DNA of 40,212 bases, taken from the NCBI GenBank assembly GCA_944376715.1, contig CALWDO010000026.1, forward strand, positions 1 to 40,212, given 5' to 3'. Source of the stretch: an uncultured Lachnoclostridium sp. GTDB taxonomy: Bacteria; Bacillota; Clostridia; Lachnospirales; Lachnospiraceae. The number at the start of each line of letters is the position of its first letter. Position 1 is the first letter of the stretch. Below, one piece after another: positions 33,863-40,212 of the stretch. The position numbers and the translations under genes were made by a program. The notes beneath the pieces were generated by a model. The model did no database searches. It saw only the letters and a list, made by a program, of their open reading frames with translations, and was not told the DNA's origin.

Positions 33863-34174
33863 ATGGCAAGACCAAAAAAAGCCACTACGGCTGCTGCAGC
33901 CGCACCGGCAAAGGCCGCTGAGACAAAAGCTGCTGCCACGACCGAGAAAAAGGCAGCTCCGAGAAAGACTTGCAAAACTTCTGTATGCGTAGAGATGAAC
34001 GGCTTAAGCGTTGCTGTTACCGATATCCAGAACGCAGTGAAGAAAGCGGTAAAAGATCAGGGCTTGGAAGCTTCTGAACTGAAAATCTACGTAAACGCCC
34101 AGGAACAGGCTGCTTACTATACCGTAGACGGAGAGGGCGGACAGACCTATAAAGTAGATCTGAAGACCTTATAA
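33863..34174 (+). CDS. DUF6465 family small protein with Ala/Lys-rich N-terminus
   Basis: This 103-residue protein has no known function. Residues 1-35 are low-complexity Ala, Lys, Thr and Pro (PKKA, AAPAKAAETKAAA), like basic tails of histone-like proteins. Residues 36-103 form a small folded domain beginning CKTSVCVEMNGLSVAVTDIQNAVKKAVKDQGL and ending YTVDGEGGQTYKVDL; two Cys lie close together (CKTSVC). GGAGG lies 9 nt upstream. It is a single-gene unit with a consensus promoter and its own terminator, so it is probably abundant. Confidence 0.8.
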   Translation: MARPKKATTAAAAAPAKAAETKAAATTEKKAAPRKTCKTSVCVEMNGLSVAVTDIQNAVKKAVKDQGLEASELKIYVNAQEQAAYYTVDGEGGQTYKVDLKTL

Positions 34175-34190
34175 TTCACATACAGACAGG

Positions 34191-34232
34191 AAAAACTGTC
34201 GTCGGATCTGTCATCTGACGGCAGTTTTTTTT
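34191..34232. terminator. Intrinsic terminator between convergent DUF6465 and AraC genes
   Basis: AAAAACTGTCGTC (34191-34203) pairs with GACGGCAGTTTTTTTT (34217-34232). The A-run and T-run make it usable in both directions; it overlaps the end of the AraC-type gene. Confidence 0.85.
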
Positions 34233-35110
34233 CTGTCTTTTCTGTATTCCAGAGGCGTGCATCCCATCTTTCTGCGGAATATCCTGGAATAATATCCCGG
34301 ATTTCCAAAGCCTACCAGACCTGCGATCTGGGTCACATCCATCTGGGTCTGGCGGAGCAGCTCCAGACTTTTCTCAATGCGGTAGTTAAGCAGATATTCA
34401 AACATTGTTTCATTCATACAGCGTTTAAACATACGGCAGCATTCGCTTTTGCACAGAGGAATCTGATCCGCCAATTCTTCCAGCGTAATTTTATCCATAT
34501 AATGCTTCTGAATATATTCCATGATTGTCCGGATCCGTTCCATATCCCTGCCGTACTCTTTTTTTTCTTCTCCTCCCACTTCCACGTGTTCAAAAATATT
34601 CCGCCATATCTCCAAAAGCTCGATCTGCATCTGTAATTCCATAGATACAGGACGTTCTTTATCCAATATCCGGATCTTTTCGATCCGCTCCAGGATCTGC
34701 CTCTGCCAGTCCGTCTCCGGTTCAAGCAGAATAGAGGCCAATGACGGATTTTTCAGGATGGGATCCGTATACTTTTCCTGGATAATACTGGAAGAATAAC
34801 CGTATAAAAAACGCGGATGCACCGTAACGGACAGATAACTGCAGTCCCCGCCCCCGATTCCGCGCCCGCTGTGCAGCATATTGGAATTGCAGAAAAGTCC
34901 CTGCCCCTTTTTCAGATGATAGAGACTGTCGTTCACCTGATAAGCGATCTCCCCATCCATCACCAAAGTCAGTTCCACTTCCGGATGCCAGTGCCACAAA
35001 AAAGAGCCCGTCTCAAAATAAGACAATCTCTCATAGCTGACCAGCAGCGGAAATCCATAATTCCCGTGGGACTTCAGTTCTTTTTTTTCCTGATCAATCT
35101 GTAATTGCAT
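34211..35110 (-). CDS. AraC family transcriptional regulator with cupin sensor
   Basis: This 299-residue regulator has an N-terminal cupin (about 20-110, LWHWHPEVELTLVMDGEIAYQVN, HLKKGQGLFCNSNMLHS). The C-terminal double helix-turn-helix (about 195-295) contains KITLEELADQIPLCKSECCRMFKRCMN and GFGNPGYYSRIFRRKMGCTPLEYRK. Such proteins usually sense a sugar. The divergent galK-galT operon is the likely target. Its promoter overlaps that of galK. AAGGA precedes the ATG by about 12 nt. Confidence 0.88.
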   Translation of the reverse strand: MQLQIDQEKKELKSHGNYGFPLLVSYERLSYFETGSFLWHWHPEVELTLVMDGEIAYQVNDSLYHLKKGQGLFCNSNMLHSGRGIGGGDCSYLSVTVHPRFLYGYSSSIIQEKYTDPILKNPSLASILLEPETDWQRQILERIEKIRILDKERPVSMELQMQIELLEIWRNIFEHVEVGGEEKKEYGRDMERIRTIMEYIQKHYMDKITLEELADQIPLCKSECCRMFKRCMNETMFEYLLNYRIEKSLELLRQTQMDVTQIAGLVGFGNPGYYSRIFRRKMGCTPLEYRKDRKKTAVR

Positions 35111-35149
35111 AAAATCTCAATATCCTTCCATTTTATGAGAATATTCTTA

Positions 35150-35178
35150 TTGATTTCTGTATCCGTTCTCATTATATT
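35150..35178 (+). promoter_or_regulatory. galK promoter (TTGATT-17-TATATT)
   Basis: Plus strand TTGATT (35150-35155), 17 bp, TATATT (35173-35178). Inverted repeat ATGAGAA...TTCTCAT (35135-35141 with 35166-35172) brackets it. Confidence 0.65.
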
Positions 35179-35200
35179 GAAATCAGAATCTGATTGTCAA
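35171..35200 (-). promoter_or_regulatory. AraC-gene promoter (TTGACA-18-TATAAT)
   Basis: Minus strand TTGACA (35200-35195), 18 bp, TATAAT (35176-35171). Its -10 overlaps the galK -10. The dyad AATCAGA-A-TCTGATT (35181-35195) fills its spacer and covers the galK start site. Confidence 0.7.
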
Positions 35201-35222
35201 CCACACAAAGGGGGAAAACATT

Positions 35223-36398
35223 ATGGCAGTATCTGTTCAGGAACTGAAAGACAAATTTAAGGAACTATTTGGCGGGGATGGAGAAATCCATGCTTACTTC
35301 GCGCCGGGACGCGTGAATCTGATCGGCGAACATACAGATTACAATGGCGGACACGTATTTCCATGCGCCCTGACCATCGGCACCTACGGGGTCATCCGTC
35401 CCCGTACGGACCGGAAGCTTCGCTTCTATTCTATTAACTTTTCTTCTCTGGGAATTATAGAAACTTCCCTGGACGATCTGGTTCCGGATGAAGCCGCGGA
35501 CTGGACCAATTATCCGAAGGGAGTTATGTGGACATTTGAGAAAAGAGGGTATCACCTCCCGGCTGGCGCCGATATCCTGATCTACGGAGACATCCCGGCA
35601 GGCAGCGGTCTCTCTTCTTCCGCATCTCTGGAGGTACTGACCGGCCTGATGCTGCGTGATACATTTGGTTTTGACATCTCCATGGTAGATCTGGCGCTGA
35701 TCGGACAGTATTCGGAAAATAATTTCAACGGTATGAACTGCGGGATTATGGATCAGTTTGCATCCGCCATGGGGAAGAAAGACTGCGCCATCTTTCTGGA
35801 TACCAGCACTCTGGAATACGAATACGCTCCCATCAAACTGCCGGACGCGAAAATCGTCATCACCAACAGCAAGGTAAAACACAGCCTGGTCTCCTCTGCC
35901 TATAACGACCGCAGGCGCGAATGCGAGACTGCATTGGAAGATCTTCAGAAAGTCGTGGATATCAAAACACTGGGAGACCTGACAGAGGAACAGTTTGAGC
36001 AGTACAAAGACGCGATCCAGGATCCCGTCTGCCGCAAACGCGCGAAACATGCCGTTTATGAAAATCAGCGCACAATTCGCGCGGTGCAGGCTCTGAAAGC
36101 CAATGACATTGAAACCTTCGGAAAATTGATGAATGAAACCCATGTATCGCTCCGGGATGATTTTGAAGTATCCTGCGCCGAGACAGACCTTCTGGCAGAA
36201 CTGGCCTGGAAAGTCCCCGGCGTACTGGGTTCCCGTATCACCGGCGGAGGATTCGGCGGATGCACCGTCAGCATCGTAAAAAATGAATCCGTGGATCTCT
36301 TTATCCGGTCCCTGGATAAACCTTACAAAGAGAAAACAGGACACAAGGCAGAATTTTATGTAGTGGATGTGGGCGACGGCGCACACGCTCTGGATTAA
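35223..36398 (+). CDS. galK: Galactokinase
   Basis: GalK phosphorylates galactose at C1, first step of the Leloir pathway. The 391-residue GHMP kinase has PGRVNLIGEHTDYNGG (28-43, galactose signature), the GSGLSSSASLEV ATP loop and GGGFGGCTVSIV near the end. AAGGGGG lies 8 nt before the ATG. It is followed by galT after 18 bp. Regulated probably by the divergent AraC-type protein through overlapping promoters. Confidence 0.97.
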   Translation: MAVSVQELKDKFKELFGGDGEIHAYFAPGRVNLIGEHTDYNGGHVFPCALTIGTYGVIRPRTDRKLRFYSINFSSLGIIETSLDDLVPDEAADWTNYPKGVMWTFEKRGYHLPAGADILIYGDIPAGSGLSSSASLEVLTGLMLRDTFGFDISMVDLALIGQYSENNFNGMNCGIMDQFASAMGKKDCAIFLDTSTLEYEYAPIKLPDAKIVITNSKVKHSLVSSAYNDRRRECETALEDLQKVVDIKTLGDLTEEQFEQYKDAIQDPVCRKRAKHAVYENQRTIRAVQALKANDIETFGKLMNETHVSLRDDFEVSCAETDLLAELAWKVPGVLGSRITGGGFGGCTVSIVKNESVDLFIRSLDKPYKEKTGHKAEFYVVDVGDGAHALD

Positions 36399-36416
36399 AG
36401 AAAGGAGATGCCATTC

Positions 36417-37904
36417 ATGTTGTCAGAACAAATCGCCGCTTTGGTGCAGTACGGAATTTCTTCCGGTCTGCTGCCGGAGTGCGAAAAAATATATACGACC
36501 AATCTACTTCTGGACCTGTTCAGAGAGGATGAATACACGGAACCGGAGACAGTTCCGGAAGAATCTCTGGAAACAATCCTGAAAAATCTTCTGGATGAAG
36601 CCTGCCGCCGGGGTATCATTGAAGACAGCATCACGTACCGGGATCTTTTCGACACAAAAATCATGAACTGTCTGACTCCCAGACCTTCCCAGGTACAGCA
36701 GACCTTCTGGCAGAAATACCAGGAATCTCCAGAAGCAGCCACAGACTATTTCTATAAACTCAGCCAGGACAGCGATTATATCCGCCGCTACCGGGTATGT
36801 AAGGACCAGAAATGGAAAGTAGATTCAGAGTATGGAGAGATAGACATCACCATCAATCTGTCCAAGCCGGAGAAAGATCCCAAGGCGATCGCCGCTGCCA
36901 GAAACAGTAAGGCCGCTGCCTATCCCAAATGCCAGCTCTGTATGGAGAACGAAGGATATGCAGGAAGGGTAAACCATCCTGCCAGAGAAAACCACCGGAT
37001 CATTCCGATCACGATCAACGGCAGCCGCTGGGGATTCCAGTATTCCCCCTATGTATATTACAACGAGCACTGCATCGTTCTGAACGGAGAGCATGTGCCC
37101 ATGAAGATCGACCGTGCGGCATTCATGAAGCTGTTCGACTTTGTGCGACAGTTTCCACACTATTTCCTGGGTTCCAACGCGGACCTTCCCATCGTGGGCG
37201 GATCGATCCTGAGCCATGATCACTTCCAGGGCGGCAACTATACTTTTGCCATGGCAAAGGCTCCCGTCGAAATTCCGGTGAGCATCCCCGGATACGAAGA
37301 TGTGGAATCCGGCATCGTAAAATGGCCGCTGTCTGTCCTTCGGATCCGCCATAAGGATCCGGAACGCCTGATCGACCTGGCGGATCATGTTCTGCAGGCT
37401 TGGAGAAATTATACCGACGCCGACGCATTTATCTTTGCAGAGACAGACGGGGAACCTCACAACACGATCACACCGATCGCCCGCAAAAAAGGAGACATGT
37501 ACGAGCTGGATCTGACGCTGCGGAACAATATTACCACCGAAGAACATCCTCTGGGCGTCTTCCACCCCCATGCCAGGCTCCATCACATCAAAAAGGAAAA
37601 CATCGGACTGATCGAAGTCATGGGACTGGCTGTGCTTCCTTCCCGCCTCAAAGACGAGATGGCAAAGCTGAAGGAATTCATCCTGGCCGGAAAAGACCCT
37701 GCCGCCGATGAAACACTGGCAAAACATGCAGACTGGGCAAAAGGATTCCTGCCCCGTTACAGCTCTGTTACGGAGGAAAACATTGACCATATCCTGCAGC
37801 AGGAGATCGGCCGGGTGTTCGTACAGGTACTGAAAGATGCCGGCGTCTACAAATGCACCAAAGAAGGACGGGAAGCCTTCCTGAAATTTATAAGGACTCT
37901 CTGA
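36417..37904 (+). CDS. galT: UDP-glucose--hexose-1-phosphate uridylyltransferase (class 2 GalT)
   Basis: GalT swaps UMP between UDP-glucose and galactose 1-phosphate. The 495-residue length and lack of the Escherichia coli-type zinc pattern fit the Gram-positive class 2 enzymes. SHDHFQGG is the active-site His-x-His motif, and an RIIPITINGSRWGFQYSPYVYYNEHCIVL block is characteristic. The ATG at 36417 is chosen (GGAG 9 nt upstream); the ATG at 36408 abuts the ribosome-binding site. Co-transcribed with galK; no galE is in the window. Confidence 0.95.
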   Translation: MLSEQIAALVQYGISSGLLPECEKIYTTNLLLDLFREDEYTEPETVPEESLETILKNLLDEACRRGIIEDSITYRDLFDTKIMNCLTPRPSQVQQTFWQKYQESPEAATDYFYKLSQDSDYIRRYRVCKDQKWKVDSEYGEIDITINLSKPEKDPKAIAAARNSKAAAYPKCQLCMENEGYAGRVNHPARENHRIIPITINGSRWGFQYSPYVYYNEHCIVLNGEHVPMKIDRAAFMKLFDFVRQFPHYFLGSNADLPIVGGSILSHDHFQGGNYTFAMAKAPVEIPVSIPGYEDVESGIVKWPLSVLRIRHKDPERLIDLADHVLQAWRNYTDADAFIFAETDGEPHNTITPIARKKGDMYELDLTLRNNITTEEHPLGVFHPHARLHHIKKENIGLIEVMGLAVLPSRLKDEMAKLKEFILAGKDPAADETLAKHADWAKGFLPRYSSVTEENIDHILQQEIGRVFVQVLKDAGVYKCTKEGREAFLKFIRTL

Positions 37905-37913
37905 TATTTTGCC

Positions 37914-37942
37914 TTGCAAAAAGGCAGGGAATCCGCTAAGAT
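37914..37942 (+). promoter_or_regulatory. Promoter of the ZTP-controlled purine operon (TTGCAA-17-TAAGAT)
   Basis: TTGCAA (37914-37919), 17 bp, TAAGAT (37937-37942), starting 10 bp after the galT stop; the aptamer follows at once. Confidence 0.65.
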
Positions 37943-37950
37943 AAAAGAAA

Positions 37951-38040
37951 GAGCTGCACGACTGGCGGAAAGCAGGATATCCTGTGGTAGGGAAACCTAC
38001 AGGGAGTGCAGATCATTAAGAAAGCCGACCGCCTGGGCGC
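37951..38040 (+). ncRNA. ZTP riboswitch (pfl motif)
   Basis: The ZTP/ZMP aptamer is recognised by GCACGACTGGCGG at its start and GCCGACCGCCTGGGC at its end, the hallmark of the pfl motif. CTGCAC (37954-37959) pairs with GTGCAG (38006-38011) as P1; between them is a TGTAGGTTTC-type hairpin. The 3' GCC(GACCGCC) strand forms the pseudoknot with the GGCGG loop when ligand binds. It leads into a terminator, so ligand turns expression on. Confidence 0.92.
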
Positions 38041-38072
38041 ATGCAGAATCTGCCTGCGTTCAGGCGGTTTTT
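38029..38072 (+). terminator. Riboswitch-controlled intrinsic terminator
   Basis: CCGCCTG (38029-38035) pairs with CAGGCGG (38061-38067), with inner CGCA/TGCG and GCAG/CTGC pairs and loop aat, then TTTTT (38068-38072). The CCGCC arm is part of the ZTP aptamer, so binding and terminator exclude each other. Confidence 0.9.
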
Positions 38073-38100
38073 CTGTGATTATCATCTTAAGGAGGAATCT

Positions 38101-38814
38101 ATGAGCTATTTATCCCTGGAACAGGAACTGAAAAACAACGCTTATCCCGGTCGCGGCATCGTCATCGGGCGGACGCCGGACGGCGCCCATGCAGTCACCG
38201 CTTATTTTATCATGGGACGCAGCGAGAACAGCCGCAACCGTATCTTTGCGGAAGAAGGGGACGGCATCCGCACACAGGCATTCGACCCCTCCAAGCTGGA
38301 AGATCCCAGCCTGATCATCTATGCGCCAGTCCGTGTGTTCGGAAATGATACTATCGTGACCAACGGCGATCAGACCGACACGATCTATGAGGGGCTCAGT
38401 AATCACCTGACTTTTGAACAGAGCCTGCGCTCCCGTGAATTCGAACCGGACGCTCCCAATTATACTCCCAGAATCTCCGGACTCCTGCACGTGGCCGATG
38501 GACAGTTCCATTATGCCATGTCTATTCTGAAAAGCGATCAGGGCGATCCCGCTTCCTGCCTGCGTTACACCTTTACCTATGAAAATCCAAAGGCAGGGGA
38601 AGGCCGTTTTATCCATACTTACATGCACGACGGCAATCCTCTTCCCAGTTTTGAAGGAGAACCTAAGACCGTGAATATTTCCGGCAGCATCGATGAATTT
38701 GCCGATATGCTCTGGAACAGCTTAAACGAGGATAATAAGGTCTCTCTCTTTGTCCGTTATATCCGGATCGCAGACGGAGCATTTGAGACCAGAATCATCA
38801 ACAAAAACCAGTAG
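38101..38814 (+). CDS. purO: IMP cyclohydrolase, PurO-type
   Basis: This enzyme closes FAICAR to IMP, the last purine step. The 237-residue protein is not the PurH N-domain but belongs to the PF07826 (archaeal PurO-like) family, with GRGIVIGRTPDGAHAVTAYFIMGRSENSRNRIF and YTPRISGLLHVADGQFHYAMSILKS. AAGGAGG precedes the ATG by 6 nt. It forms an operon with the formyltransferase (12 bp gap) and is controlled by the ZTP riboswitch. The two genes together do what bifunctional PurH does. Confidence 0.9.
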   Translation: MSYLSLEQELKNNAYPGRGIVIGRTPDGAHAVTAYFIMGRSENSRNRIFAEEGDGIRTQAFDPSKLEDPSLIIYAPVRVFGNDTIVTNGDQTDTIYEGLSNHLTFEQSLRSREFEPDAPNYTPRISGLLHVADGQFHYAMSILKSDQGDPASCLRYTFTYENPKAGEGRFIHTYMHDGNPLPSFEGEPKTVNISGSIDEFADMLWNSLNEDNKVSLFVRYIRIADGAFETRIINKNQ

Positions 38815-38826
38815 GAGGAATGAATC

Positions 38827-40005
38827 ATGAATGAACTGCAGTTAAAATACGGATGCAACCCCAACCAGAAACCTTCCCGGATCTTTATGGAAGACGGAAG
38901 CGACCTCCCTGTACAGGTACTGAACGGCAAACCTGGATACATCAATTTTTTGGATGCTTTCAACGGATGGCAGCTGGTCAGCGAGCTGAAAAAAGCCACC
39001 GGCCTTCCCGCCGCTACTTCTTTCAAGCACGTGTCTCCTGCAGGCGCCGCGGTAGGTCTTCCGCTGACCGACACCCTTGCCAAGATTTACTGGGTGGCTG
39101 ACCTGGGAGAACTTTCTCCGCTGGCATGCGCATATGCAAGAGCCAGAGGCGCTGACCGTATGTCCTCTTTCGGAGATTTTATCGCTCTTTCCGATATCTG
39201 CGACGCAGACACCGCAAAACTGATCAAGCGCGAAGTATCCGACGGAGTCATCGCTCCCGGATATACGGACGAAGCGCTGGAGATCCTGAAACAGAAGAAA
39301 AAAGGAAATTACAATGTAATCCAGATCGATCCGGATTATGTACCGGCTCCTTTGGAGAGAAAACAGGTCTACGGCGTCACTTTTGAGCAGGGACGCAATG
39401 AATTGAACATCAACGACGAGTTTCTGTCCAATGTGGTGACCGCCAATAAAGAGATCCCCGCGAATGCTCTGATGGACATGAAGATCGCCCTTATTACGCT
39501 GAAATATACCCAGTCCAATTCTGTCTGCTATGTGAAAGACGGACAGGCCATCGGCATCGGCGCCGGACAGCAGTCCCGCGTACACTGCACCCGTCTGGCC
39601 GGAAACAAGGCCGACAACTGGTACCTTCGCCAGGCTCCCCAGGTACTGAATCTGCCGTTTCTGGACACTCTGGGCCGCGCGGAACGCGACAACGCCATCG
39701 ATGTCTATATCGGAGAGGAATACATGGACGTGCTGGCAGACGGAGCATGGGAAAATATCTTCAAGGAGAAACCGGAAGTCTTCACCAGAGAGGCAAAACG
39801 CGCCTGGCTGGACCAGCTGCAGGATGTGACGCTGGGTTCCGACGCTTTCTTCCCGTTCCCGGACAACATTGAGCGTGCCCATAAGAGCGGCGTGAAATAT
39901 GTCGCGCAGCCGGGCGGATCCGTCCGCGACGACCAGGTTATCGCATGCTGCGACAAATACAATATGGCTATGGTATTTACCGGAATCCGCCTGTTCCATC
40001 ACTAA
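38827..40005 (+). CDS. purH: Phosphoribosylaminoimidazolecarboxamide (AICAR) formyltransferase, stand-alone
   Basis: This is the AICAR transformylase half of PurH without the cyclohydrolase domain, 392 residues. It uses 10-formyl-THF to formylate AICAR to FAICAR. LKYGCNPNQ starts the domain; Lys 67-His 68 (TSFKHVSPAGAAVG) are the catalytic pair; YTQSNSVCYVKDGQAIGIGAGQQSR and PGGSVRDDQVI are diagnostic. The cyclohydrolase function is supplied by the gene just upstream. The pair is followed by a strong terminator. Confidence 0.95.
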   Translation: MNELQLKYGCNPNQKPSRIFMEDGSDLPVQVLNGKPGYINFLDAFNGWQLVSELKKATGLPAATSFKHVSPAGAAVGLPLTDTLAKIYWVADLGELSPLACAYARARGADRMSSFGDFIALSDICDADTAKLIKREVSDGVIAPGYTDEALEILKQKKKGNYNVIQIDPDYVPAPLERKQVYGVTFEQGRNELNINDEFLSNVVTANKEIPANALMDMKIALITLKYTQSNSVCYVKDGQAIGIGAGQQSRVHCTRLAGNKADNWYLRQAPQVLNLPFLDTLGRAERDNAIDVYIGEEYMDVLADGAWENIFKEKPEVFTREAKRAWLDQLQDVTLGSDAFFPFPDNIERAHKSGVKYVAQPGGSVRDDQVIACCDKYNMAMVFTGIRLFHH

Positions 40006-40036
40006 TTTTAACACCAGCTTTTAATTAGCTGTATAC

Positions 40037-40080
40037 GGCAGGAGCCGCAAAACATTCCGTTTTGCGGCTCCTGCCTGTTT
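40037..40080. terminator. Strong intrinsic terminator after purH
   Basis: GGCAGGAGCCGCAAAAC (40037-40053), loop attcc, and GTTTTGCGGCTCCTGCC (40059-40075) form a perfect 17-bp stem, then TGTTTTGT. It faces the convergent rubrerythrin gene and may serve both. Confidence 0.85.
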
Positions 40081-40091
40081 TGTGCTCTATC

Positions 40092-40212
40092 TCAATAATT
40101 CTCTGCCTTCACCTCAAAATATGCCTGCGAATGGGCGCATACCGGACATACTTTCGGCGCTTCTTTTCCGATATGAATATGTCCGCAGTTGCCGCATTTC
40201 CAGATGGTATCT
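40092..40212 (-). CDS. Rubrerythrin, C-terminal part (cut by window edge)
   Basis: The last 39 residues of a leftward gene end NY-stop at 40092. They contain KCGNCGH and KVCPVCAH, the two CxxC pairs of a rubredoxin-like Fe(SCys)4 domain, then AYFEVKAENY. This matches the C-terminus of rubrerythrin, an anaerobe peroxide-reducing protein. The diiron part lies beyond the edge. Confidence 0.85.
   Translation of the reverse strand, partial: DTIWKCGNCGHIHIGKEAPKVCPVCAHSQAYFEVKAENY

Noticed and set aside
38842-40014. Long antisense frame (390 codons) opposite purH, and similar long frames opposite galK and galT
   Set aside because: The sense frames are certain genes with family motifs and ribosome-binding sites. 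The antisense frames follow from codon bias and have no motifs or start signals.

Overview
The window reads as a chromosomal, mostly housekeeping segment of an anaerobic Clostridia bacterium, most likely Lachnospiraceae. This is inferred from strong AGGAGG ribosome-binding sites, canonical TTGACA/TATAAT promoters with 17-bp spacers, a DUF6465 gene, ECF-type vitamin and cobalt transporters under riboswitch or dyad control, a meso-DAP type MurE (DNPR motif), and the conserved Firmicutes block priA-def-fmt-(yugP)-rsmB-rlmN-stp-stk-rsgA-rpe-thiN. No rRNA, tRNA, CRISPR array, prophage or complete insertion sequence was seen.

Layout. Positions 1-6.2 kb hold accessory metabolism: a duplicated-domain membrane protein, a nitroreductase, an atypical ferredoxin-type aldo/keto reductase with its MerR regulator, and a LysR regulator divergent from an SstT-type serine/threonine symporter. 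Positions 6.3-21.5 kb are transcribed leftward. murE, priA, def, fmt, yugP, rsmB, rlmN, stp, stk, rsgA, rpe and thiN form one tightly packed operon with many overlapping stops and starts; rpsB-tsf follows with its own promoter. Positions 21.6-24.7 kb carry an orphan carbamate kinase and the CoA genes coaX and coaBC. Positions 24.7-28.2 kb carry nudC, a THF-riboswitch-controlled folate transporter gene (folT), and two tandem paralogous membrane-bound XRE regulators. Positions 28.1-33.7 kb carry a DUF1622 protein, an intergenic A-B-A-B repeat, a MATE exporter and a cobalt operon cbiM-cbiN-cbiQ-cbiO::cbiK. In the last gene the ECF ATPase and the sirohydrochlorin cobaltochelatase are one continuous reading frame. 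Positions 33.7-40.2 kb carry a DUF6465 gene with a perfect consensus promoter, an AraC regulator divergent from galK-galT, and a ZTP-riboswitch-controlled pair that replaces bifunctional PurH (a PurO-type IMP cyclohydrolase plus a stand-alone AICAR formyltransferase). The end of a rubrerythrin gene lies at the right edge.

How the genes work together. The cobalt operon takes up Co2+ and, through CbiK, puts it into sirohydrochlorin, so uptake and insertion are physically linked. Two riboswitches connect one-carbon metabolism: THF controls folate uptake, and ZTP (which accumulates when 10-formyl-THF is short) controls the formyl-THF-dependent purine step. The stk/stp pair sits with cell-wall (murE), translation (def, fmt, rlmN, rsmB, rsgA) and cofactor (thiN) genes, the usual arrangement in Firmicutes.

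The most notable observations are the CbiO-CbiK fusion with a preserved internal ribosome-binding site, two divergent gene pairs whose promoters share elements (murE/arcC share one palindromic -35 box; araC-type/galK have overlapping -10 boxes), an 18-bp perfect palindrome inside the folT promoter upstream of the riboswitch, and a conserved promoter block in front of both XRE paralogues. All calls come from reading the sequence by eye; no database search was run.
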